From NCBI GenBank assembly GCA_963921345.3, contig CAWUFE020000007.1:930001-994000 (forward strand): a DNA stretch of 64,000 bases, written 5' to 3'. Numbering within the stretch: position 1 is the first letter of the stretch; every line of letters starts with the position of its first letter. The notes under the pieces were generated by a model. It searched no databases. It was not told where the DNA came from and worked only from the letters and a program-made list of their open reading frames with translations. The position numbers and the translations under genes are program-made. The stretch comes from Hoeflea_A sp963921345 (GTDB lineage Bacteria; Pseudomonadota; Alphaproteobacteria; Rhizobiales; Rhizobiaceae). Shown in pieces: positions 8,980-16,990 of the stretch.

Positions 8980-9184
8980 TTATCTCTTCCCAACGGGATG
9001 GTTGAGGTCCATGGACCGCCCTCCAGCGCGGTGCCGATACTCATGTAACGCGCCACCCGGTTTTTTTGGATTTTTTCACTGGGTTTTGGTGCAGATTGGG
9101 TTTTCAATCTTCCTGTTTGGGGGGGCGTGGTACTCTCCTCGCAACTACCGAACCGTTTGGACGCAGACGACGCAAGGCGTGAGC

Positions 9185-10012
9185 GTGAGAGCACTTATTG
9201 AACGTTGGATCATTGAACCTTTCTATCGCTTGGGGACTGCGATCAGTTGGTCCGCACTGTCTGGCATAGGAAACTCGCGCTTTGCGCGACTTACCATCAT
9301 TATGCCGGTCGTCGGTTACATCATCGTCTTCAACTCGACGCTATCCGGGCACCTCTCCACGATACTGCCCGCAGATTTGACGAGGGAAACGGATGACGTC
9401 TGGATCTTTCTCTATTCCCGGAACCTCTACTTCCTATATTTCGGCTTGCTGCTTTTCGGCAGCGGGGTCGCTCTCTTCAACATCACTGCTCCACCACAGG
9501 TAAGGCGGTTTCCGGCTGTCGAAAACTACATTGCGGCAATGGATGCCATGAAGTCGCGGAACTTAGTGATCGGGAGCTTCAATAACGTCGTCAATATCTT
9601 CTTTTCCAGCCTCGAAGGCGAAGAGCGGAGTCCTTTTTTTGACGCCCGAAAGTTCAGCTACCCCTCGGACTTGAGCACCTCACTGCACGGTTTCGTGGAA
9701 CAAACCTGGCAGGCTTTTGTCAAAAAGTACCCCTCGCAAACTGGTGCCTTTACGACTGGTTCAGGCTATCTCAAGTCTGATGAAATTTTGGAGCTCGCGT
9801 ACTTCGGTGGACGGGCACACCGCATCCTTCAGAAACAACTGTTGGATCAAGCCGTCTCGCATCCGACCGACGTCTTCTACCTTGAACACCGCACACTTGA
9901 GTATCGGAGAGGCCTTGCGCGGGTTCTCGTGTTTTTGCTTTACACAATTGGGTCGATTTTGCTGGTCATTCCATCGATCTTCACCAGCATCGTGATCTTG
10001 AAATATTGGTAG
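9185..10012 (+). CDS. Integral membrane protein of unknown function, about 275 aa
   Basis: GTG at 9185 is chosen because AAGG lies seven bases upstream; the frame is open further to an ATG at 9002, but that region is G/T-rich and poorly coding-like. Hydrophobic helices lie near residues 35-52, 74-100 and 250-272, with a roughly 150-residue soluble region between them. No family recognised. It stands alone and converges on a possible nuclease gene; in an island, a membrane protein beside a nuclease-like gene may be a defence module, but this is only inference from position. Confidence 0.5.
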   Translation: MRALIERWIIEPFYRLGTAISWSALSGIGNSRFARLTIIMPVVGYIIVFNSTLSGHLSTILPADLTRETDDVWIFLYSRNLYFLYFGLLLFGSGVALFNITAPPQVRRFPAVENYIAAMDAMKSRNLVIGSFNNVVNIFFSSLEGEERSPFFDARKFSYPSDLSTSLHGFVEQTWQAFVKKYPSQTGAFTTGSGYLKSDEILELAYFGGRAHRILQKQLLDQAVSHPTDVFYLEHRTLEYRRGLARVLVFLLYTIGSILLVIPSIFTSIVILKYW

Positions 10013-10065
10013 CGCGCCAGATTGGCGGTTGTCGCATCAAGGCGTCGCCCGCCTCTGGAAACCGA

Positions 10066-10806
10066 CTACTGGCTATTCGAGCCGTCAGTCTGGAAACCCA
10101 GCTCTCTGACCTCTCCCTCTTGGGAAACGACGAAGATCTTGTCGAAGCAATGATGGAATTCAATTTGTTGAGCTGCAAGGGAATAGGTATCGAGATCAGC
10201 GAGCCAGTAGTCGTTCAGCAGAGCCAACCAAATGAGCGAATCCGTCCCGTCACCTCGTTGGTGTTTCGTCCAAATCTTGTGCTTTTCTACGATACGCTCC
10301 CGCAGTGCTGCAGAAGCGCTCATACCGATATTGGGATCTGTTTTGGTGTTCCAGATATAGCCCACGATTTTCTTACCGCGACGGGGCGGGCGAACTGCGA
10401 CACGAACGGCGCTGTTTTGAATTTCTTTGTCTTCACGATGTCCCAGCACAGCGTTTTCAACAACGGCGCCGATCCAGCTGCGAATTTCTTTCTTGAATTT
10501 TGCGACATTTCGAACCGGCACCGACACACCCACGGTAATGCAAAGTGAGTCGTCTAGGAGTGGCCCAAACTCCCTATCAAGATCATTGATCACCCTGGCC
10601 GCGGTTTCATTGTAGGTCCGGACCGATCGCCCACTTGCATCAAACACAGGCTGTAAAAGCTGAGAAACTTCAACGGCAACCGTCCCATGAGTGGTCGTAA
10701 AAAGCAGGTCAGGCGGATCATCACCCTCTGAGTAAGACGCCCCGCCCTTGTCACGAAAATATCCAACTAGGCTATCTGCGACGAGTTTTTCATCGGACCT
10801 CAGCAT
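10066..10806 (-). CDS. Unknown protein with a PD-(D/E)xK-like segment, 246 aa
   Basis: A good ribosome site (GGAGG) precedes the ATG at 10806. Residues about 30-50 read DPPDLLF, nine or so residues, then VAVEVSQL: the spacing of a conserved D followed by ExS/ExV after a beta strand resembles the catalytic strand pair of PD-(D/E)xK nucleases. The remainder is mixed alpha/beta with no other motif that I can name. It is downstream of, and in the same direction as, the DUF3102-type gene. A nuclease function is a hypothesis; the second acidic residue could be coincidental. Confidence 0.45.
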   Translation of the reverse strand: MLRSDEKLVADSLVGYFRDKGGASYSEGDDPPDLLFTTTHGTVAVEVSQLLQPVFDASGRSVRTYNETAARVINDLDREFGPLLDDSLCITVGVSVPVRNVAKFKKEIRSWIGAVVENAVLGHREDKEIQNSAVRVAVRPPRRGKKIVGYIWNTKTDPNIGMSASAALRERIVEKHKIWTKHQRGDGTDSLIWLALLNDYWLADLDTYSLAAQQIEFHHCFDKIFVVSQEGEVRELGFQTDGSNSQ

Positions 10807-10907
10807 TGGTCAAACCTCCGCGCATTCTGGCGCCGGAACAGCGATCTCCGGTTGGGCGTAAGTTACCACAAGACTGACCCGGCCAATTCGGTCATTTGCA
10901 CTTTGTG

Positions 10908-11747
10908 TCAGCGGATCGGCCGTCCCGAGTTATGGAGCCCGTTGAGCCGGACTATCAACGCATCGACCAGTCCGCCGGCGGACATGTCGGCTTCGCTTAG
11001 CAGGTTCAGCACTTCCGATCCGTCGGCACCGAGGCGGGTGACGATCAACTCGACAATGCGCGCCTGGCGCCGGACCCGGATCTGATCCGCAAGTTTCGTT
11101 ACGGGCGCGGGTGTTGGCGATGGCTCCGGCGCGGGTGCGGGAGGTGTCGCGGCGGCTGGGCTCGGCCGATCGGTGGTGGGCGCCGCGGTCGGCAGAACAA
11201 CCGCCGTCTCCTCGATCACAGCCGGCCCGGTATCTTCGGGCACCGGCTGCCGTGGTTCTCCGCCAGGTGCAGCCTCGCAAGCCGGGCTGACCTCGGCGGC
11301 GGCTCGGCTCTTCGCCTTGTCGACCATGGCCTTGATATCGTCAGGCTGGAAACGCTCGCCAGCCTCGAGGCGCTTCACGATCTTCTCACAAACCGAGTCT
11401 GGAGTGGATGGCGCCGACAATTCGTAAACAGCGGAAGGGGTCAAATTTGCAACCAGTGCAAATCTGCCGGCGAAGCGTTTGGCGGAGTTCATGTAGTTGT
11501 AGGCAGTCCGCTGTGACCACCCAAACTCGTTCTCCAGCCATTTCAGAAATTCGCCATGTCGCAGAATTTCCCGCGCTCTTATGAGGTCTTCGCCGTTCTC
11601 CAGCATGGACTCGATCTGCGTTCGGTGCCGTTTGAGAATGCGGCCGGTGATCTGTCCGAGCCGGATCCTCTGATCGTCCGTCAGGGTTGCCAGGGCGCTC
11701 GCCGCAACTGGCTTCGTTTCGGCCGTCGCCGTTCCGTACCTGATCAT
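10908..11747 (-). CDS. DUF3102-domain protein
   Basis: Start at MIRYGTA (11747), preceded by GAGGA; an earlier ATG at 11957 would add 70 poorly coding residues. Residues about 30-95 carry the DUF3102 pattern: RTQIESMLENGEDLIRARE, then a GEFLKWLENEFGWSQRTAYN segment and YMNSAKRF, a helix-turn-helix-like module frequent in phage and plasmid regulators of rhizobia. After it comes a long Pro/Ala-rich linker (about residues 155-215) and a C-terminal helical domain. Likely a DNA-associated regulatory protein of the element. Function unproven. Confidence 0.65.
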   Translation of the reverse strand: MIRYGTATAETKPVAASALATLTDDQRIRLGQITGRILKRHRTQIESMLENGEDLIRAREILRHGEFLKWLENEFGWSQRTAYNYMNSAKRFAGRFALVANLTPSAVYELSAPSTPDSVCEKIVKRLEAGERFQPDDIKAMVDKAKSRAAAEVSPACEAAPGGEPRQPVPEDTGPAVIEETAVVLPTAAPTTDRPSPAAATPPAPAPEPSPTPAPVTKLADQIRVRRQARIVELIVTRLGADGSEVLNLLSEADMSAGGLVDALIVRLNGLHNSGRPIR

Positions 11748-11920
11748 CTTCAGTTCCTCGTATCTGCCGCTGATCAAGGAAAACGGTAGCAGGATGGCTT
11801 TCCTGCGCAAGCGCGAAGTTGGCGATTTGTGAACGCGCGAACGGCAATCGTTCGAAATTAATAAACAGCACTTATGTGCCGCATACTGTGCTGACCCTGA
11901 CGAAAATTTGGCCAGAAGGG

Positions 11921-12259
11921 CTAACCGTTCACTCGCTGTCGCTCCCCTACTACGCAATCGCTATAAACTCCCCAAATGGTTTCCAGTGCGAGCACCAGGG
12001 TGCCGTTCCGCACCGTCAGCCGGTCAATCGGCGCTCGCTTTGTTCCGATGTTTTTCGTCTTCCCGAGAAGCCTGTCCTGCAGGCGTGCCCAAGCGATCTG
12101 ATGCTCGTCTAATCGGAAGTCTGACGGGCTAATGACGAAGACGAAGTGGAGGTGATCGCTCAGCTTTTCTCGTGCTGGCGCCATGCCGATGAATAGCTCA
12201 TGCACAAGCTCACACAACTTTCCGCGTGCATAGCCATCAATGAGGGAGTTGCTGTCCAT
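11921..12259 (-). CDS. Hypothetical protein, 112 aa
   Basis: The ATG at 12259 lies five bases beyond the stop of the upstream 102-residue gene, so the two are probably co-transcribed. An alternative start at 12313 would overlap that gene. Mixed alpha/beta, with LHFVFVISPSDF and LTVRNGTLVLALE as probable strands. No recognised domain. Confidence 0.45.
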   Translation of the reverse strand: MDSNSLIDGYARGKLCELVHELFIGMAPAREKLSDHLHFVFVISPSDFRLDEHQIAWARLQDRLLGKTKNIGTKRAPIDRLTVRNGTLVLALETIWGVYSDCVVGERQRVNG

Positions 12260-12264
12260 GGGAG

Positions 12265-12573
12265 TTAACCGGTTCTGTCTTCCGCCAACTGATAGACCTC
12301 TATGCTCAGACACCGGACAGGCACACGAACATCCACCGGTATCGGATGGCCTGCGCCGGCCGCGGCCTGGCAGATGCCGCAGAAGAAGGCCTCGACCTCG
12401 ATCGTCACGAGCTCCGGTTCAAAACCGTGCTGCAGCATAGCCGCCGCCTCGTGGTTCAGCGCTTGCTCGAGGCAGGCCACGCCCTGATTGCTTCGCCGCC
12501 CGGCGATATATCCGAAGGCAGCGTCATCGATAATGCCCGTCCGGTATGCCAAGGGGAAAGCAACAAGTGTCAT
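12265..12573 (-). CDS. Island protein of 102 aa, paralogue of 44265-44573
   Basis: Starts at MTLVAFPLAYRTG (12573). The protein is the same length as, and very similar to, the product at 44265-44573, with identical blocks such as RTGIIDDAA, GYIAGRRSNQGVACL and AGHPIP. The roughly 80 bases upstream are conserved too. Small, helical and acidic; no known domain. Keeping both coding and upstream DNA conserved argues that it is a real gene with its own promoter. Function unknown. Confidence 0.6.
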   Translation of the reverse strand: MTLVAFPLAYRTGIIDDAAFGYIAGRRSNQGVACLEQALNHEAAAMLQHGFEPELVTIEVEAFFCGICQAAAGAGHPIPVDVRVPVRCLSIEVYQLAEDRTG

Positions 12574-12654
12574 CGTGGGTGGTGTCTCCAGTTGTTGATG
12601 TCTAATTTGACGTGGTGGCACGAAATGGGACTTTCAACTGGTGGGAGTGACACT
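12574..12654 (-). promoter_or_regulatory. Upstream block shared with the paralogue at 44 kb
   Basis: On the minus strand it starts GTGTCACTCCC, continues with GTTGAAAGTCC and ends GGAGACACCACCCACG directly before the start codon; 44183-44264 has the same order with few changes. A further GTCACTC lies upstream (12677-12683, minus), giving a direct repeat of GAGTGAC on the plus strand that could be an operator. Between-copy conservation suggests the promoter moved with the gene. Confidence 0.5.
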
Positions 12655-12728
12655 GAGGGTCAGGCAATTTGCTCGAAGAGTGACTTTTGCTGTAGCATAT
12701 TCGTTATCAAATATTGTCGGAGGTAGCT

Positions 12729-12941
12729 GTGAGCCGGGAACTGAATCCCATTATGCGTGCAGCCATTGCAGCTCCTGACGCTGAGACGTCACTTAAAATA
12801 CACGGAGCGGCTTATCGTGCCGCGAATCCGGAACTAGGTGATGTATTTCCGCCAATTGTACCAAGCTGCGGAGACTATGATCTTGATTCCGAAGCGAGAA
12901 AAGAGGTTGAAAGGATTTTCAAGCGTTCACGCGGATTTTAG
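12729..12941 (+). CDS. Hypothetical protein, 70 aa
   Basis: GTG at 12729 is preferred because GGAGG sits just upstream (12719-12723); TTG at 12714 is in frame but lacks a site. The small acidic helical protein is transcribed divergently from the 102-residue gene and shares the intergenic region with it. No domain recognised. Confidence 0.5.
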   Translation: MSRELNPIMRAAIAAPDAETSLKIHGAAYRAANPELGDVFPPIVPSCGDYDLDSEARKEVERIFKRSRGF

Positions 12942-13023
12942 ACCGCCTCACCGCTGAGCGACGTTTTCATCGTTAATTTCCGCGATGCCCCACTAGCCCC
13001 GAACCACCTGCCAATTGCCGCAA

Positions 13024-13386
13024 TCAACTGGATTGGATCGACCGCAACTTCTCCGAGATGAAGTCTTTGTCTTCGTCGGACAGCGCCACGCAGGTCTCCA
13101 CCGCGATCAGCAGTCCGGTAATGTGCGTTTGTCCAAGGCGTCCAAGTGTCTCGGCAGCGGCGATATCGGACGCATAAGGTCGGACCATCTGTTGCAATTC
13201 GACAAAGCTGTCATGGTCCAGAAAGTCTGCACCATCACCCCGGATAATGTAATGCGGAGGGAACACAGCTTTGGTGTTGATGCGTAGGAACTTCTGGCTT
13301 TCGGGGCAAATGCAGATAAGCCGCTTGCGCTTGGGTGGCCTTGTGAAGCGGTCCCACACCCGGATGACTTCGCCGGTCGCAACCAT
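13024..13386 (-). CDS. Candidate toxin partner of the Panacea-domain protein, 120 aa
   Basis: Starts three bases after the stop of the Panacea gene, in the same operon. The product has beta-rich N-terminal strands (GEVIRVWDRFTR, RKRLICICPES) followed by helices. I do not recognise it as a named toxin family. Panacea-domain (SocA/DUF4065-like) proteins are established antitoxins in PanAT systems, whose toxins are very diverse and often encoded by the adjacent gene; that is the sole basis for the call. It could instead be an unrelated neighbour. Confidence 0.5.
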   Translation of the reverse strand: MVATGEVIRVWDRFTRPPKRKRLICICPESQKFLRINTKAVFPPHYIIRGDGADFLDHDSFVELQQMVRPYASDIAAAETLGRLGQTHITGLLIAVETCVALSDEDKDFISEKLRSIQSS

Positions 13387-13389
13387 GGC

Positions 13390-13932
13390 TCAGATGACGG
13401 CGTAGCGGGCGGTTTCTTCAATCACTTCCGCCTTGTCGGCCTTGTCGGGGTCGTCGTCGGGGATGAAGTCGCGATAGTCCATTTGCCCCCCGCTGGCGTC
13501 CGTATAGGCGGGATCCGAATGGGTTTCGTCAAAGATATCGCCAAAGGACTTGTCACGAACGTGTGCGCAGCCATGTTCGAGCGCTTCCACATCGGACTCG
13601 GACAGCAGACGCATATTCGGTTCCCGGCTGGCGTTCACGTGGAACCGCTCGCCTATTTCGAAAGGAAGCACACCATTGGTTTCAAGGGCGATAAGCTCGA
13701 TGGGATCACGTCTTAGCAGACCGTAAACCACACGCGGCAGCGGGCCATAAGCCTCGGCCGCATAGGTGTCACCGGCAATCGGTCGCCCGTAGTTCTGGAC
13801 GTGGTACTTGTCGGCGAAGTAAGCAGCCTTCACCACGTGATAGATGTCGAAGGCTGGATCGCGGTTCACAATCCAGAGAATAACTTCGACCGCCTTGCGG
13901 GTGTTTGGGGTGTAGCGCGGAATTCCAGCCAT
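13390..13932 (-). CDS. Panacea-domain (SocA/DUF4065-like) protein, probable antitoxin
   Basis: 180 residues. The Panacea signature is visible: an N-terminal helix, then IYHVVKAAYFADKYHVQNYG, an RPIAGDTYAAEAYGPLPRVVY stretch and a C-terminal acidic tail. In described systems this domain forms antitoxins (PanA) that neutralise varied small toxins, or proteolytic adaptors such as SocA. Gene order here is antitoxin first, then the candidate toxin, separated by three bases. Located in a mobile island, it could stabilise the element or act against phages. Confidence 0.7.
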   Translation of the reverse strand: MAGIPRYTPNTRKAVEVILWIVNRDPAFDIYHVVKAAYFADKYHVQNYGRPIAGDTYAAEAYGPLPRVVYGLLRRDPIELIALETNGVLPFEIGERFHVNASREPNMRLLSESDVEALEHGCAHVRDKSFGDIFDETHSDPAYTDASGGQMDYRDFIPDDDPDKADKAEVIEETARYAVI

Positions 13933-14045
13933 GGTGGGATGATATCCCTCTTGGGGTTGATTCTCAATTAATGCGTCAGACCGACGCGGACAATGCCATC
14001 TCGGCCAACCGTCGCCATCGAACGCCTGTGAGCTTGTGTGGCGGT

Positions 14046-14288
14046 CTATGGCTCCCGTAGCCGGACACCAACGCCACCGCCGTTCTCCGGGATGAACTCG
14101 ATGCCGGCCGCTTCCAGGGTGGCAATCAGCAGATCTTCATTGCTCTTGCGGATCGCGCGCCCTTTCTCGAAAGCTGTAATGGCCATGACGCTGAACTTGC
14201 CGCCTTGTTGCGACACGGCGTCCGACAGTTGTTTTTGGCTCCACCCAAGAAGCCCACGAGCAGCTACACACTGCCTGCCGTCGATCAT
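14046..14288 (-). CDS. XRE-family transcriptional regulator, 80 aa
   Basis: The ATG at 14288 has TTGAGG six bases upstream; an earlier ATG (14330) would place the start inside the promoter region. The helix-turn-helix reads ARGLLGWSQKQLSDAV, then SVMAITAFEKGRAIR, typical of Cro/CI-type repressors, followed by a short AAGIEFIPENGGGVGVRLR tail common in rhizobial XRE proteins. It is transcribed divergently from 14379 and probably controls that promoter and its own. Confidence 0.8.
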   Translation of the reverse strand: MIDGRQCVAARGLLGWSQKQLSDAVSQQGGKFSVMAITAFEKGRAIRKSNEDLLIATLEAAGIEFIPENGGGVGVRLREP

Positions 14289-14317
14289 AAAAACCTCAAA
14301 AATATTTATGTTATCCG

Positions 14318-14346
14318 TTGACGCTGCCAACTGGGAAACCTATATT
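14318..14346 (+). promoter_or_regulatory. Promoter for the divergent 14379 gene
   Basis: TTGACG (14318-14323), a 17-base spacer and TATATT (14341-14346) form a near-consensus sigma-70 promoter 32 bases before ATG 14379. On the other strand TTGGCA and TAAATA, 16 bases apart, may drive the XRE gene, so the two promoters overlap and could be repressed together. Confidence 0.6.
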
Positions 14347-14378
14347 TAATTTAGGTTACAGAGAAAGGCAAGGGCACA

Positions 14379-14654
14379 ATGTTCGATCACACACAAGATT
14401 TCGATTTCACCATCAAGGTCGCGGGCAATGCTATCGCAGAAGTGCCTGGCAAGGCTCATTTGGAGCACGATCCCGGATACGGCTTCATCGTGACGGCCAT
14501 CGAGCTCGACACTTTCGACGGCGAAACGGTCACGCTGAGCGAGCGGTCGATCGATCCCGATGCGATCAAGCTCTTCCGCGAACTGGCCGAACAGGCAACC
14601 GAAAGTGAATTCGTACAGGAGAGTTTCGCGGAAGCGCTGGCCGACGCGGCCTGA
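14379..14654 (+). CDS. Hypothetical protein, 91 aa
   Basis: Acidic protein beginning MFDHTQDFDFTIKVAG, with alternating strands followed by a C-terminal helix (LFRELAEQATESEFVQESFAEAL). Directly downstream of a strong promoter that faces the XRE regulator, so it is the likely first gene of an XRE-controlled operon. No domain recognised. Confidence 0.55.
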   Translation: MFDHTQDFDFTIKVAGNAIAEVPGKAHLEHDPGYGFIVTAIELDTFDGETVTLSERSIDPDAIKLFRELAEQATESEFVQESFAEALADAA

Positions 14655-14732
14655 ACGAACGGACCGGGTAAGCGCTGCAACGCTGCCCCGGTCCCTGTCT
14701 CTCACACCCCTGTAGCAAGGATCATCAAGACA

Positions 14733-15875
14733 ATGGAAAAGGTAGACACCCACAGCGAGACTATCAAGGTCTGCTCGACCGCATCGGCAGACGTGAAGAA
14801 CGGCGGCGCCGCGGCCGAGCCGGCGGAATTGCAATTGCAGGCGCTTGTCTACAGCGCATCACGGGATAAGGCCGCATTCGATGCGATGAACCCCAAGCAA
14901 TTGCGGCCTGTTCTGTCAGCTTTGGTCAATGTGCGTGACAGCCTTTTGGGCGTCATGAACCAGCCGCGTGTCAAAGAGGGCGGCAACGTGCACAATTATC
15001 TCGACGACCTCTATGACCAGACGAACGCACGCATTGACACCCTGTCGCATTCTCTACTCGCAAACCGCCCGCAGGACGAGGAAGAGCGCCGGGAGTGGTT
15101 GACGACTGTCGTTGCCTTCTGCGGCAAACTGGAGTGCCCGGCAGACGAATTGGCCATCGACATGCCGGAGCTTTTTGACGAACTCCAGCGGGCGTGGGCC
15201 GGCGAAAGCTCCGCCATCGCTGAAATGGACAAGCTGGTCGCCGACTACCGCGAAGCGATCCAAAACTCGCAGGACCCCGACCGGAGCGATCATCATGAAT
15301 GGGTGGATCGTGTCTGCGATCTGGAAGAAGCGTTGTTTGCCGTTCAGTGCTCGACGCACAGCGAACTGCAGCACAAAGCAACCATACTCAGCGAGATTGT
15401 CGAGGGCAGGGGCAATAACGAAGGCGACCTCGGCCACTTCGGTCTGGCTCTGCTGAACTCGCTGTTGCCGCCGGCGGCGCCGACCAGAGCAGCGGCGAAC
15501 ACGCCAGCGAAACCCGAACGCAAGGTGTTGCGTGGTCTGTCCGACCTCGAGTACGCCGAAAACCGGTTGCTGAATTGCCTCGACAGTGTGGCTGTTCAAC
15601 AGGAGCGCGGCGAGGACAAGGACCACAACGCGGAAGGCTACGAGCTCCTGTTCAAGATCCAATGCGATGTCGGCGAAGTGATCGCATCCAAACAGGAAGC
15701 CCGGACCGTCGCGGAAGCGATGCGCCCCTGCAAGTCCATCGCCGATGTGAAGGATCGGGTCGCCATATTGCTGGCCGCGACGCGGGAGAATTTGGAGGAA
15801 GCGGCACTCAACGATGTGTTCTACGGTGTCCGCAACTCGATCCTGACATTCGCGCGCGAAGGCGGTTCCCAATGA
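14733..15875 (+). CDS. Hypothetical helical protein, 380 aa
   Basis: Largely alpha-helical, acidic and Cys-containing, without signal peptide or membrane helix. Two parts are separated by a Pro/Ala linker near residues 247-265, each with similar helical packing (an LxxLVNVRDSLLGVM-type helix in the first, RLLNCLDSV in the second). Its stop overlaps the next ATG (15872). Not recognised; the phage-like operon suggests an accessory role of the element. Confidence 0.5.
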   Translation: MEKVDTHSETIKVCSTASADVKNGGAAAEPAELQLQALVYSASRDKAAFDAMNPKQLRPVLSALVNVRDSLLGVMNQPRVKEGGNVHNYLDDLYDQTNARIDTLSHSLLANRPQDEEERREWLTTVVAFCGKLECPADELAIDMPELFDELQRAWAGESSAIAEMDKLVADYREAIQNSQDPDRSDHHEWVDRVCDLEEALFAVQCSTHSELQHKATILSEIVEGRGNNEGDLGHFGLALLNSLLPPAAPTRAAANTPAKPERKVLRGLSDLEYAENRLLNCLDSVAVQQERGEDKDHNAEGYELLFKIQCDVGEVIASKQEARTVAEAMRPCKSIADVKDRVAILLAATRENLEEAALNDVFYGVRNSILTFAREGGSQ

Positions 15876-16171
15876 CCGCCCGCGCCGACGGTGGCTCGCT
15901 GCTAGTGTTTGCCGGCGGCGTAGCCGCGGACCGAGACATTGCCGAGGCCGACGCTCTCATGCGTATGCCAACGTCGTCGGCGCTCTCCGACCGCGTTGTC
16001 AGGCATGCGCGCATCCATTGCCAACACTAAACATGCCGCGTCACGCTGGAGGGTCTGGCCGACCGCCGCGTTGACGATCCGGAGGACCTCGAGAGGCAAA
16101 GCCGACGGCTCGACCAGGCTGCGTTCAATGCAATCGCTGGCGCCGACATGCTGATCGGCGGTGCGCCATGA
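15872..16171 (+). pseudogene. Small gene probably interrupted by an in-frame stop
   Basis: ATG at 15872 overlaps the previous TGA. The frame closes at TAA 16028-16030 after 52 residues, but the same frame then stays open for 45 codons and ends at TGA 16169-16171, exactly overlapping the next gene's ATG (ATGA). The downstream piece (LEGLADRRVDDPEDLERQS) reads as a normal acidic helix. This suggests an original gene of about 98 residues with a nonsense mutation. A genuine 52-residue gene is the alternative. Confidence 0.4.
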
Positions 16172-16530
16172 CCGGCAAGACAGACAGCCGAAATCGGGTA
16201 TCCGGCGAGGCGCGCGTCAGGATGCTGGAACTCTACGCATCCGACATGCCGACAAGGGATATCGCTGAGCGCTTCCGTGTCGACGAGCTTTACGTCAGAA
16301 AAGTCGCCAGTCGAAGCAGGGTCCGCAAGGGTCAACCCATCCCCGCGGCGCCGGAACCGCCTTCGCCGCCACCGAAACCGCGCGGACATCACCTGGCTGC
16401 CCACCATCGCGCTCGCCGTGGTTTCTATGTGCCGCCGGCGCTCGAGCCTGCCTACACCCGATTGTTGATAGCGGGCATGAGCCGCCAGGATGCCGCTGAA
16501 CGCCTCGGGCTGAAAGGTGGAACGCCGTGA
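16168..16530 (+). CDS. Helix-turn-helix protein, 120 aa
   Basis: Residues about 13-50 (EARVRMLELYASDMPTRDIA, then ERFRVDELYVRKV) form a Hin/resolvase-like helix-turn-helix. A proline-rich linker follows, and the C-terminus contains a second, shorter module (LIAGMSRQDAAERLGLKGG) of the same type. Two HTH-like units suggest DNA binding in tandem. It overlaps the next small gene by four bases (GTGA). Confidence 0.6.
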   Translation: MTGKTDSRNRVSGEARVRMLELYASDMPTRDIAERFRVDELYVRKVASRSRVRKGQPIPAAPEPPSPPPKPRGHHLAAHHRARRGFYVPPALEPAYTRLLIAGMSRQDAAERLGLKGGTP

Positions 16531-16676
16531 GAGCGCAACTGAACCGCTGCGCGCGGGATTTTGTCCTCTGCCTGATCGGTGCAGCGTTTATCGTTGGCGT
16601 GACTGTGTTTGCAATCTCAGTTTATTGGCAGACGGCAATAGTCCTGGACCCAGCACTTACAGAGTGCATTCCATAG
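16527..16676 (+). CDS. Single-TM small protein, 49 aa
   Basis: Short gene with a GTG start that overlaps the previous stop (GTGA). The sequence has a basic N-terminus (MRAQLNRCARDF) followed by one hydrophobic helix (VLCLIGAAFIVGVTVFAISV) and a short tail. Such coupled small membrane proteins are common in phage operons. A competing frame (16517-16756) lacks a coupled start and codon pattern. Confidence 0.45.
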   Translation: MRAQLNRCARDFVLCLIGAAFIVGVTVFAISVYWQTAIVLDPALTECIP

Positions 16677-16990
16677 CGGCTCGCGACTTTCGGCGGATAG
16701 GCCACGCTGGCGAACGTGCGGTCGACAGCGTCGGTAATGTAGACACGCGACATTGACCGGCGCACTCGGATCAGAAGCTTGATCTGGTTGACGGCTTTAC
16801 CGCAGCCCGATCCACCGAAGTGGTAATAGAACAACTATTAGAGTTTATTTCCATCCGAATCTTCGCCAAGCCCTGCCCAGATACAAAGAAACTGGATAAT
16901 TGCATGTTATCGTAGGTTGCACAAAAATAATAAATCAGCTTATTTTGGAAGAAGACAAAATTATTCTTTTCATGATGAAGGCCGTAAGAC
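16677..16990. other. Intergenic, AT-rich before the secreted-protein genes
   Basis: No convincing gene. From about 16840 the DNA becomes markedly AT-rich (runs such as aataataaatcagcttattt), a likely promoter region for the gene at 16991. On the minus strand a short GGSGCGK-containing frame was seen but lacks support. Confidence 0.4.

Noticed and set aside
16622..16834. Minus-strand frame with GGSGCGK, like a P-loop
   Set aside because: Only 70 residues, no further ATPase motif, no ribosome site; probably chance.
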